Below are positions 1 through 5,967 of a stretch of 8,741 bases of DNA, piece by piece; the first letter of the stretch is position 1; each line of letters starts with the position of its first letter. The translations under genes were made by a program, and so were the position numbers. Under the pieces are notes generated by a model, which had not been told where the DNA came from, searched no databases, and saw only the letters and a program-made list of their open reading frames with translations. Source of the DNA: JALZOC01 sp038320555 (GTDB lineage: Bacteria > Acidobacteriota > Vicinamibacteria > Vicinamibacterales > 2-12-FULL-66-21); NCBI GenBank assembly GCA_038320555.1, contig JBBQEJ010000198.1:1-8741 (forward strand), in the 5' to 3' direction.

Positions 1-568
1 GGGTCTGGCCGACGATGTTGGCGGTGTAGACGCCCTTCGCCGAATTACCGGTGCCGTTGTCGCCAAACGTCGGATCGATGAAGAAGCCGAAGACATCGAA
101 TTCAACGCCGGTTCCGGCCGAGGTTCTCGTCAGCAGGAACGGTGAGCCCGTAAACGCAACGCACGAAAGACCAATCGCTTCCGAGCCGTTGCAGACTGGC
201 ACGGTGAACGATGACAGACTCGTGAGCGTGAAGCTGAGGTCATCGTACTGAGCATAGGGAGTGTCGAAATCACTCAAGAAGTTGGCTCCCCCTCCGGGCG
301 GCAGATCCTCCACCAAGCCGATATTGACACCGGATGTCGGTTTCCAGATGTCGCTGAAGTACCCGGTCCCGTTGGCGACGAGATCGAACGTCCCGAACAA
401 CGCATCGGAGACTGGTTCGTCGGCAGCGCCGAGGACCCAATTGATGCTGGAAGCGGAGACGGTCGCCGACCCCGTGATGTTCATGATGCCGCTGATGGGA
501 TCCGCGCTCGCCGGTGCTGCCAAGGCGAGCGTCAGTAACCCAACACACATAATACCCTTCAAGTTCAT
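1..568 (-). CDS. Secreted protein, probably PEP-CTERM type (partial; C-terminus outside window)
   Basis: The reading frame is open from the ATG at 568 to the window edge, giving 189 visible residues. The start is fixed by a strong Shine-Dalgarno (AGGAGG at 575-580) with a 6-base spacer. The N-terminus is a classical signal peptide: MNLKG, a hydrophobic core (CVGLLTLALA), then APASA before a likely cleavage at residue 22/23. The mature part is rich in Gly, Ser, Thr, Asp and aromatic residues, with only two Cys (in the VCNGSEAIGLSC segment), and reads like a beta-sandwich exoprotein (GTFDLVANGTGYFSDIW; YDDLSFTLTSLSSFTVPVC). This is the usual style of PEP-CTERM surface proteins, and a certain PEP-CTERM protein lies at 6292. 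The PEP anchor itself would be beyond base 1, so family membership is inference; a plain secreted protein is the alternative. No specific function can be assigned. Confidence 0.75.
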   Translation of the reverse strand, partial: MNLKGIMCVGLLTLALAAPASADPISGIMNITGSATVSASSINWVLGAADEPVSDALFGTFDLVANGTGYFSDIWKPTSGVNIGLVEDLPPGGGANFLSDFDTPYAQYDDLSFTLTSLSSFTVPVCNGSEAIGLSCVAFTGSPFLLTRTSAGTGVEFDVFGFFIDPTFGDNGTGNSAKGVYTANIVGQT

Positions 569-692
569 GAGTCTCCTCCTACAGAGCCTCGTTCCAACGA
601 CCAAGGCGGTTACTGTGCTTCAGCCTGCCGAACGGCAACCCGATTTCCAGGTGTTGGCTGTCGGTCGTCTCAACATCCGCAAGCCACTCTAT

Positions 693-708
693 AGCAAGAC
701 CGCTGCCC
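693..708 (-). promoter_or_regulatory. Possible sigma-54 (-24/-12) promoter for the secreted protein gene
   Basis: On the minus strand this reads GGGCAGCGGTCTTGCT. It has the GG-N10-GC spacing and a perfect TTGCT -12 element, but only a partial -24 element (consensus TGGCACG). PEP-CTERM genes are often sigma-54/PrsR controlled, so the position is plausible. It would give a leader of roughly 110 bases. The match is modest and could be chance. Confidence 0.25.
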
Positions 709-842
709 ACGAATGCTCGTTCCGGCACCCCTCCGTAAACTGCATCAATGAAGGACCTTACAGCAGCGGAAAGATCTCGTTGGCTTTCGAGAAGTCTCTA
801 GTCTCGATGACTTTACACATCCGCAAAGCCGCCTTCGGACTA

Positions 843-858
843 TATCCCGCGCGGGATA
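843..858. repeat. Perfect 16-bp palindrome, operator-like
   Basis: TATCCCGCGCGGGATA is a perfect dyad. Its outer half-sites TATCC...GGATA resemble the HipB operator (TATCC-N8-GGATA), but with a 6-base rather than 8-base centre. A related palindrome lies 80 bp to the right. No antitoxin or regulator gene is adjacent in the window. Confidence 0.5.
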
Positions 859-921
859 GCCAAGCTCGACCACAGTTGGAAGTACCACGGCCTGTTCGCG
901 TTACGCCATTTCCCGTCGTCA

Positions 922-938
922 ATCCCGCGACGCGGGAT
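922..938. repeat. 17-bp palindrome related to the one at 843
   Basis: ATCCCGCG-A-CGCGGGAT has perfect 8-base arms around a single base. It shares the half-site ATCCCGC with the dyad at 843-858; the centres are about 80 bp apart. The paired arrangement suggests two binding sites of one dimeric regulator, or two copies of a dispersed repeat. Confidence 0.5.
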
Positions 939-1128
939 CACCGCCTGCGGCCGGAACCGAGCCTCGATGGCTCCAGGAAGTCACGGAACTGGCGCGGGCC
1001 TCGCCTTGACGACGTTGACGTTTCCGTACTCCGTGTTCGCGGCGCGCGTGAGTAAGAACAAGTTCGGGTATTGCCCAAAAGAACGCCGGGGGTGCTTGTT
1101 TTGAGAAATCTTCTTCCCCGAGAATCTT

Positions 1129-2028
1129 TCACAATGCGGCAGGGCGAGATCGCTTCGGGTTCCGCATCCGCCCGACCCGCGAGATCGCTGGTCGGAGCGA
1201 CTTCTTGTGCCGGCGCATATCCGCCCAGAGGTCGCCTACTTCCGCGATGCGGCCAGCCATTGTGCGTAGCGTGTACGTCCGCGGGGCCGCATCGCCGCGC
1301 TCGAGTTCCTCCCACGTGCACGGCGCTGACACCGGTGCGCCGGGCTTGGCGCGCACCGCATAAACCGCCGCGAACGTTGCGCTGTAGCCGTTGCGTCCGG
1401 TGTCGACGAGGATGCGGCCGCCGCGGTCGGCCTTGCTGAATTCCTGCGTGAGGTGCTGTGGATCGCGGGTAACAAGCACCGAACCCACGGCGTGCGCAAA
1501 TCCCGCGACCTTGCCCGTTTCCGTCTTTCCGTCGAGCGGAACGACGATATGGAAACCCTTCGAACCTGACGTCTTCACCCAGCTTGGCAGACCGAGTTCA
1601 CTCAGGAGGTCGCGGAGCGCGAGCGCTGCCGATCGCAGGACATCCGGCTCATCTTCAGATGGGTCGAGATCGAAGACGCAGATGTCGGGCTGGGAAAGGT
1701 GCGGCGTCCGAGAGGTCCAGACGTGGGGGGTGATGCAGTTCTGGTTTGCGATCCAGAGCAGGGATCGCGCGTCGGAGACAAGCGGATGGTGCACGACCCC
1801 GCCCTTCTTCGGGACCTCGACGCGCTTCAGCCAGGCGGGAAAGCCCTTCGACACGTCCTTTTGAATGAACCCTGGTTTGGCGATGCCGGCTGGATACCGC
1901 TCCATCGTGACCGGCCGGGCGCGGATGTGTGGCACCATGATCGGTGCAATCGCCTCATAGTACGCAGCGATCTCCCCTTTCGTGATTCCGTCGTCGGGAA
2001 ACAACACCTTGTCCGGATGGGTGATCAC
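1129..2028 (-). CDS. ligD: LigD polymerase/primase domain (PolDom), 3' part of a split or frameshifted ligD
   Basis: This is an archaeo-eukaryotic primase-type polymerase domain of bacterial NHEJ. It adds ribonucleotides or short gap fills at double-strand break ends before ligation by the ligase domain. Counting from the GTG at 2028 gives 299 residues. HPDKVLFPDDGITKGEIAAYY is the typical N-terminal motif (from residue 4); the metal-binding pair FDLDP is D120/D122; SGSKGFH is at 154-160; a third acidic segment ILVDTGRNGYSATF surrounds D209; RAKPGAPVSAPCTWEEL is typical of the C-terminal part. The frame is open upstream through the end of the ligase gene with no ATG near the domain start. The GTG has no clear ribosome binding site, so independent initiation is weak. 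It lies +1 relative to the ligase frame, and fusion at the ligase stop would give a 611-residue Lig-Pol protein. The phosphoesterase domain is absent, and no ku gene is in the window. Confidence 0.85.
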   Translation of the reverse strand: MITHPDKVLFPDDGITKGEIAAYYEAIAPIMVPHIRARPVTMERYPAGIAKPGFIQKDVSKGFPAWLKRVEVPKKGGVVHHPLVSDARSLLWIANQNCITPHVWTSRTPHLSQPDICVFDLDPSEDEPDVLRSAALALRDLLSELGLPSWVKTSGSKGFHIVVPLDGKTETGKVAGFAHAVGSVLVTRDPQHLTQEFSKADRGGRILVDTGRNGYSATFAAVYAVRAKPGAPVSAPCTWEELERGDAAPRTYTLRTMAGRIAEVGDLWADMRRHKKSLRPAISRVGRMRNPKRSRPAAL

Positions 2029-2070
2029 AATTTTGTTTCTAACGCGGCCCTGAAGCGCCGCGCTGCGAGT

Positions 2071-2083
2071 GTCAACGATACCC
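2071..2083 (-). other. prfB-like stop context at the ligase/polymerase junction
   Basis: The minus strand reads GGG TAT CGT TGA C in the ligase frame. The E. coli prfB (RF2) programmed +1 site is GGG TAT CTT TGA C, so 12 of 13 bases agree, including the weak UGA-C stop tetranucleotide. The shift needed to enter the polymerase frame here is also exactly +1 (GAC after skipping T). Against recoding, the P-site codon is CGT, not CTT; its tRNA would re-pair badly on GTT. The upstream anti-ribosome element is only GGG preceded by CCC, instead of AGGGGG. Confidence 0.3.
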
Positions 2084-2965
2084 GGGCCTACGATCGCGCT
2101 CCGGATGTACCGCGAGCAGCCTGGAATGGCGCAGCTTACCGTGGACCGTCCACTCGATAAAGGCGACCTGAACGACGATCTCGGGACGTACCCAGTGCGC
2201 GCGTAGACGGGGCAACCCGACGGCCTTGGTGAACGGCGTCCTGGCGATCTCGAGCCCGTCCAGCCGCGCGCGGAGATCCAGCAGCAGCTTGGTGTCGAAG
2301 CCGGTCCCCACCTTTCCTGCGAAGACGAAGTCGTCTGGCTCGTCCTTCGACTCCCGGTCAGGGCCCGAGACTTCTCGAGGGACATAGTACCCGACGAGCA
2401 GCGCGCCAAGGCCGACTCGTCCGCCTTGCGGATCGGTGAATCCGCCGACCACGAACTCCTGGGTCGCCTCGCACTTCATCTTCAACCAGTGCGGCGAGCG
2501 GCGGTGCTCGTACGGCGAATCGCGACGTTTCGCGATGACGCCTTCCCATCCCTCGCTGCTCGCCCGGTCCCACGGTTTCGGATCGTCAAGCAACGCCACG
2601 TGCTGAAGCGGCGGTCGAAATGTCAGGCCGCTCAACAATGCGCGGCGCTCCTCGAGTGGTAATGGCCTTACGTCGCGTCCATTGAGCCACACGACGTCGA
2701 ACACGTGATACTCGACCTGACCTCGCGAGGTCACTTCACCGTCCAGGATCGCGTTGTCGATCGGCAGCTCCATAATGGCCTGGACGATGGAGGGAATGTG
2801 CTGTGGCAACCGGTTGCGCGAGAACAGCCTGACATCCTGCCCGTGTTTGAAGGCGAGCAGGCGGATGCCGTCAAACTTGCGCTCGAAGATCCATCCAGGC
2901 CCGGTAAAACGCTCCTGCGTGAGCGTCGCGGCCATCGGCTCGATCCATTCGGGAAAGGCAGTCAT
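2072..2965 (-). CDS. ligD: ATP-dependent DNA ligase domain of LigD (NHEJ)
   Basis: This ligase seals double-strand breaks in the Ku/LigD end-joining pathway. It has 297 residues from the ATG at 2965. Motif I is ERKFDGIR with the adenylated lysine K30; DGEV is near 75-78; motif III is YHVFDVVW (86-93); motif IV is EGVIAKR (141-147); motif V is WLKMKC (160-165). The OB-fold follows (GGFTDPQGGRVGLGALLVGYY; FAGKVGTGFD) and ends with IEWTVHGKLRHSRLL. All core motifs look intact. The ATG at 2965 is preferred because it lies 13 bases after the acyltransferase stop and begins the usual MTAFPEWIEPM lead-in; an in-frame ATG at 3028 would overlap that gene. The stop is an abrupt TGA in the linker where Lig-Pol proteins normally continue into PolDom, so the gene is either frameshifted or recoded. 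Confidence 0.88.
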   Translation of the reverse strand: MTAFPEWIEPMAATLTQERFTGPGWIFERKFDGIRLLAFKHGQDVRLFSRNRLPQHIPSIVQAIMELPIDNAILDGEVTSRGQVEYHVFDVVWLNGRDVRPLPLEERRALLSGLTFRPPLQHVALLDDPKPWDRASSEGWEGVIAKRRDSPYEHRRSPHWLKMKCEATQEFVVGGFTDPQGGRVGLGALLVGYYVPREVSGPDRESKDEPDDFVFAGKVGTGFDTKLLLDLRARLDGLEIARTPFTKAVGLPRLRAHWVRPEIVVQVAFIEWTVHGKLRHSRLLAVHPERDRRPGYR

Positions 2966-2978
2966 CGGCTGCTGCGCG

Positions 2979-4185
2979 TCAGATGTACTGCATCCAGCCC
3001 TGCGGGTGCGTGGCTTTGAGGCGCGCATACCACCGGCACAGCGGATACATCACCGCAACGTCGATGAAGAACACCAGGTAGAGCAACGGAAGCCCCCCTC
3101 TCTGTGCTGGTGGAACACTCACGTACGGGGCTGTCGCGAACCAGTCCGCATGCGTACTTCCGTCGCGGAACAGCCAGACGGCCAGCGCCGTGGCGTGAAT
3201 CAGCGCGATATGGAGCAGATAGTAAAACATCGGCACGCGGCCGAAGGTCGTCAGCACCGCGGCAACCCGGCCTGCTGGGCGAAGCCCTGCCGACGCGCCT
3301 GCCCCGAGCCCAGTCGAGTGCGCCCGTTCGGCCAGCGGCAGCAGCGCGATCGTCGGACCGAGTGTCATCAATAAGAAGAGCTGCGACGCCGGATACTTCC
3401 GCTGGTTCAGCAGCCGGATAAGAGCGGGCGGGCCATCGGCGGAAGCGGGATGCAGAAAAACGGCGAGACCGCCAAGCACCAGGAAGAGCGCAGTCGCCGA
3501 GAGACCGATCCTCAAACAGAGCCGGTCGCGTGCGGCGGGTTCGCGAATCACGATCGTCCCGAACGCATATCCCGCCGCCATCACGCCGATCCACGGCACG
3601 ATCGCATAGAGCACAGTGACAGCCGGACCGCCATGGCCGAGCCGGACCTCGGCGCCGGCCGGATAGATGAACTCCCAGACCTGGCGCAAGGACTCGGGCA
3701 GCGCGCCTCCCCCGAGTCGAAGACGTCCTGAAAAACGATCACGAGGAGCCCGAACGCGCCGATGGCCCACGTCGGAAGCCAGATCAATCCTGCGAGCAGG
3801 ACCATGCACCAGCCGAGCATCCAGATGACGCCCGCCAGAATGAATTGCGAGTAATCGACGTTAAACGTCCATGACGCGCGAACACGGTGAGTTCGAGCAG
3901 CACGAGCATGAGACCACGGGTCACGAGGTAGCGCGCAAGCGAGACATTGTCCCCCGCAGTGGCCGTTGGCGAACCGCCCTGACGCCCGCGAAGGAACGCC
4001 GCGGTGCCGGCGAAGAAGACGAACGCCGGCGCGCAGAAATGGGTGATCCAGCGGGTGAAGAAAATCCCGAGGGTCGGCCCTCCGGCGGGGACTCCCGAGT
4101 ACACGCGCACGTGATCGATGGCCATCAACACCATCACGGCGCCGCGGATGATGTCGAGCGATGCCACGCGTTGGCGAGCTGTCAT
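2979..4185 (-). pseudogene. HGSNAT/DUF1624-type multi-pass membrane acyltransferase, two frameshifts
   Basis: A heparan-alpha-glucosaminide N-acetyltransferase-like (DUF1624) inner-membrane protein, whose bacterial substrate is unknown. Three frames must be joined. Frame 1 (from 4185) has MTARQRVASLDIIRG, MAIDHVRVYSG, FFTRWITHFCAPAFVFFAG and ends LLELTV. Frame 2 has RASWTFNVDYSQF, AGVIWMLGWCMVLLAGLI and IVFQDVFDSG. Frame 3 has GGALPESLRQVWEF, IVPWIGVMAAGYAFG, LGGLAVFLHP, KYPASQLFLLMTLGP, TFGRVPMFYYLLHI and LVFFIDVAVMYPLCRWYARLK, to the stop at 2979. The first break lies between 3882 and 3883 (one base lost between LTV and RASW). The second is in a C run at 3709-3713 (a sixth base restores DSGGGALPE). 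The repaired length is 402 residues, normal for the family, with about ten membrane segments. The start has a good SD (GGAGG at 4191-4195). It is the first gene of the operon leading into ligD. Sequencing error is as likely as true inactivation. Confidence 0.85.
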
Positions 4186-4197
4186 GACTCCCTCCGC

Positions 4198-4264
4198 CAC
4201 GGACAAACACAGATAGACAAACAGGCCGCGAGCAGGGCCAGAAACACAGATAAACACAGACAAT
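4198..4264. repeat. Degenerate decamer repeat (CACAGATAAA-type), two blocks
   Basis: Block one has CACGGACAAA (4198-4207) and CACAGATAGA (4208-4217). Block two has CACAGATAAA (4245-4254) and CACAGACAAT (4255-4264). Together they give the unit CAC(A/G)GA(T/C)AAA. The longer segment AAACACAGATA(G/A)ACA occurs twice, 37 bp apart (4205-4219 and 4242-4256). Its base composition is markedly A-rich against GC-rich surroundings, and it lies directly upstream of the acyltransferase start. Similar CACAGAT-type intergenic repeats occur in other environmental bacterial genomes, from memory; this is unverified here. Confidence 0.55.
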
Positions 4265-4270
4265 GTAGCC

Positions 4271-4302
4271 AGCTATCCGCGAAGCGCCGGCTCACGATAG
4301 CT
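4271..4302. repeat. Inverted repeat AGCTATC...GATAGCT
   Basis: Perfect 7-base arms (4271-4277 and 4296-4302) flank an 18-base GC-rich loop that itself contains GCGCCGGC. It lies between the decamer repeats and the promoter at 4317. It has no T-run on either side, so it is not an obvious terminator. It could be part of a mobile intergenic repeat together with the decamers. Confidence 0.4.
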
Positions 4303-4316
4303 CGGCCCTGGTCACG

Positions 4317-4346
4317 TTGACAGTGTTTTATACAGTGTGTATAAAA
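4317..4346 (+). promoter_or_regulatory. Strong sigma-70 promoter containing a perfect 9+9 operator dyad
   Basis: TTGACA (4317-4322), a 17-base spacer, then TATAAA (4340-4345) is close to an ideal housekeeping promoter. Embedded in it is an exact inverted repeat: TTTTATACA (4326-4334), GTG, TGTATAAAA (4338-4346). The dyad fills the spacer and covers the -10, so a protein bound there would block RNA polymerase. The predicted transcription start is at about 4352-4353, the first base of the ATG of the next gene. Confidence 0.75.
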
Positions 4347-4352
4347 TGGTGT

Positions 4353-4859
4353 ATGACGTCCGAAGATTACCGCTCGGCACTCGCCAGCGCGATCAAGGAA
4401 TACGAGGCGCTCGGGGAGCAGCGCCGCGAGATCGATGGGCGGCTTGCGCAGCTCGCGCAGACCATCGGCACGCTCTCCACCCTCCTCGGACTGACGCCGA
4501 GCGTCCCGATGAGCATCACCGACGCCGTGCGTCTGGCGATGCGGGCCGGCGTCCCGATGACGCCGCTGGACGTTCGAGAGCGGCTGCTCTCGATCGGCGT
4601 GAACCTGGCGACGTACTCGAACGATCTTGCCGTGATCCACACCGTCCTGAGGCGGCTGAACGAATCGGGAGAGCTGCGGCTCATCGCGCGGCCGGACGGG
4701 AAGAACACCTACCTGTGGGCGAAGCCGGCAAGAGCCATGGCCCTCGGACCCGAGATCGCGGAGTTCATCCGCGGGATGTCGCCCAAGCAGGCGTTCGACG
4801 CGATCGAGAACCGGCCGTCGTCGAAGGGAGCAGGCAAGCGGATGCGGATAAAGAAATGA
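4353..4859 (+). CDS. Small coiled-coil plus winged-helix (HARE-HTH-like) protein, probably leaderless
   Basis: 168 residues. The N-terminal ~45 residues (MTSEDYRSALASAIKEYEAL... to LAQLAQTIGTLSTLLG) are heptad-like and probably form a coiled coil. Residues ~53-125 look like a winged helix: SITDAVRLAMRAGVPMTPLDV, RERLLSIG, ATYSNDLAVIHTVLRRLNESG, then a wing (LRLIARPDGKNTYLWAKP). The pattern resembles HARE-HTH domains and a family common, from memory, in Acidobacteriota; the function is unknown, and DNA binding is inference. The ATG at 4353 is chosen over an in-frame TTG at 4317 because the TTG is the -35 element. No Shine-Dalgarno precedes the ATG, and the promoter predicts a start at the A of the ATG. 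Its stop overlaps the next gene as ATGA. It could bind the dyad in its own promoter. The C-terminus is basic (GAGKRMRIKK). Confidence 0.8.
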   Translation: MTSEDYRSALASAIKEYEALGEQRREIDGRLAQLAQTIGTLSTLLGLTPSVPMSITDAVRLAMRAGVPMTPLDVRERLLSIGVNLATYSNDLAVIHTVLRRLNESGELRLIARPDGKNTYLWAKPARAMALGPEIAEFIRGMSPKQAFDAIENRPSSKGAGKRMRIKK

Positions 4860-5320
4860 TGGATCTCGACCTGCGGCGCCGCTTCTTTGCCGAGGAGCTC
4901 GAAGCTGTCTGCAAGCTGCGCTCGTCGTCTCTCGTCGATGCCTTCGCGGCCGTGCCGCGTGAGGCGTTCCTCCCCCCGGGGCCGTGGGTCGTGTTGGCGG
5001 ACGCGGACTTCGGCGCGGGGCCCGTGAAGACCCGCCAGACTCCGGACGCGGACCCCGCCATGGGGAACATCGGGAAGGGCCTGGTGTTTCTCGTCAACCG
5101 GGCCAGCGACGACGGTTTCGCCGCGCGGGTCACCGGGTTCGTCGCCATCTATTCAGCGGTCGGCATCCGCGACGCCTGGCTGAACGATCGGCTGGGCATG
5201 CAGATGATGGCCGGCCCGCAGCAGTGGCAGACCGTGACCCGGCTCCGCCGCGACGCGCACGACCCGACTCCGGCCTGCTGGCTGCACGGCCCGTCGTTCT
5301 GCCTGTCCACCCAGAATTGA
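4856..5320 (+). CDS. PCMT-like SAM-dependent methyltransferase with the catalytic core deleted in frame
   Basis: 154 residues. The N-terminal part (MMDLDLRRRFFAEELEAVC, LVDAFAAVPREAFLPPGPW) is the usual opening of protein-L-isoaspartate O-methyltransferase-like proteins of this group. The C-terminal part (MGNIGKGLVFLV, ARVTGFVAIYSAVGIRD, LNDRLG, RLRRDAHDPTPACWLHGPSFCLS) is the usual ending. The Rossmann core with the glycine-rich SAM loop (typically about 130-140 residues) is absent. The two ends are joined in frame around 5053-5062, at DADPA/MGNIGKG. The product should therefore not bind SAM. It overlaps the winged-helix gene by 4 bases (ATGA), so translation is probably coupled; a second ATG at 4859 is an alternative start. 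The family assignment is from recognised end sequences and is not verified by alignment. Confidence 0.6.
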   Translation: MMDLDLRRRFFAEELEAVCKLRSSSLVDAFAAVPREAFLPPGPWVVLADADFGAGPVKTRQTPDADPAMGNIGKGLVFLVNRASDDGFAARVTGFVAIYSAVGIRDAWLNDRLGMQMMAGPQQWQTVTRLRRDAHDPTPACWLHGPSFCLSTQN

Positions 5321-5404
5321 TCTGCGAAGAAGTTTAGTTGGCGGTTGGTCAAAGGGCACCGCAGTCGAATGACCACGGCTGGCTCACGGCCCGTTCGGGG
5401 CACA

Positions 5405-5728
5405 TCACTCCAGGAGGTGCTTCAATTGCCACTCTGGATCGCTCGCCAGGGCGCCGTAGTCTTCGGCCGTAATGGAGCGGTTGGCATACTGGCACGAGAC
5501 CAGGAACATCCCTCGATCTTCGCTCCAATCGGCTCTAACCACCTTCGCTTGAAGCGTCAGGCCCGAACGTGTCGTAAGCTCAATCGATTCGTCCGGCTTG
5601 GGAATCTTGGCCACCTCGATCACTTTCCTGAACCTCATGGCGCTGTGATCAATTGGATAGCCGTTCTCATCCAATGCACGGGCCTTCATGTTCGGAACCC
5701 TGAGCCGCACTTCGACTGGCATCGACAT
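5405..5728 (-). CDS. Hypothetical small beta-rich protein
   Basis: 107 residues from the ATG at 5728 (a second ATG at 5722 is possible). The sequence MSMPVEVRLRVPNMKARALDE, FRKVIEVAKIPKPDESIEL, LQAKVVRADWSEDRGMFLVSCQYANRSI, ITAEDYGALASDPEWQLKHLLE alternates hydrophobic and charged residues, with a D/E-rich tail, and reads like a small cytoplasmic beta-barrel. It loosely recalls PilZ-type or SH3-like folds, but no defining motif (such as RxxxR) is present. There is no signal peptide or membrane segment. The start is uncertain: no Shine-Dalgarno is well placed, two 11-bp direct repeats lie immediately upstream, and the frame stays open to an ATG at 5968 that overlaps the stop of the zinc-ribbon gene as TGATG. 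That 80-residue extension has unconvincing composition, so I left it out. Confidence 0.6.
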   Translation of the reverse strand: MSMPVEVRLRVPNMKARALDENGYPIDHSAMRFRKVIEVAKIPKPDESIELTTRSGLTLQAKVVRADWSEDRGMFLVSCQYANRSITAEDYGALASDPEWQLKHLLE

Positions 5729-5731
5729 ATT

Positions 5732-5755
5732 TGTAAGACTTCTGTGTAAGACTTC
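5732..5755. repeat. Tandem 11-bp direct repeat upstream of the hypothetical gene
   Basis: TGTAAGACTTC occurs at 5732-5742 and 5745-5755 with a 13-base period. On the gene strand this is GAAGTCTTACA twice, ending three bases before the ATG at 5728. It may be a slippage duplication that moved an AGGAAG ribosome-binding sequence away from the start, or a tandem operator. Confidence 0.5.
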
Positions 5756-5967
5756 CTGGTGTCCAGAATCAGGACGCTCCCTCTGGCCCCGGGGTACCGA
5801 TTCTATCGCTGTCGGGTTGATTGCGCACTGGATCCTCTTTAAACGCTCTCGCCTTGGGGCGGCCGCGGTGAGCTCCCGGTGGCCAGCAATCCTCGAAATC
5901 TCCGAATAGTAGACTTTGTTCCAATCGCGCGCAGCTTGGCTGGACCTCAAGGTGCGCGACTCCTCCA

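Larger units (their letters stand above)
569..1128. other. Gene-poor stretch between the secreted protein gene and ligD
   Basis: About 560 bases with no convincing gene on either strand. Open frames here are antisense or frame-shifted continuations of the flanking genes. The stretch contains the upstream region of the secreted protein gene and two related palindromes (843-858 and 922-938). A short minus-strand frame between the palindromes (ending at the TAG near 839) reads ...IDDGKWRNANRPWYFQLW..., but it has no ATG start near its stop-bounded 5' end and is probably not a gene; a relic of one cannot be excluded. No clear intrinsic terminator follows the ligD polymerase stop at 1129. Confidence 0.6.

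Noticed and set aside
261..1055. Long plus-strand open frame (264 residues)
   Set aside because: Its first part is antisense to the secreted protein gene, which has a signal peptide and strong SD; the translation shows no family pattern and the remainder is low-complexity basic sequence.
1056..1128. Possible terminator after the ligD polymerase gene (AACAAG...CTTGTT arms)
   Set aside because: Arms are short and about 35 bases apart with no T-rich tail; not a convincing intrinsic terminator.
2806..2817. Palindrome GCAACCGGTTGC containing the ECF -35 hexamer
   Set aside because: Lies inside the conserved ligase coding region and has no GTAT -10 at the right distance on either strand.
5793..5875. 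Cluster of KpnI, BamHI, NotI, SacII and SacI recognition sequences in 83 bases, in the order of a common cloning polylinker
   Set aside because: The intervening sequences do not match any vector polylinker I know, and GC-rich sites are expected often here; vector contamination was considered but not supported. A vector screen of 5729-5967 would settle it.
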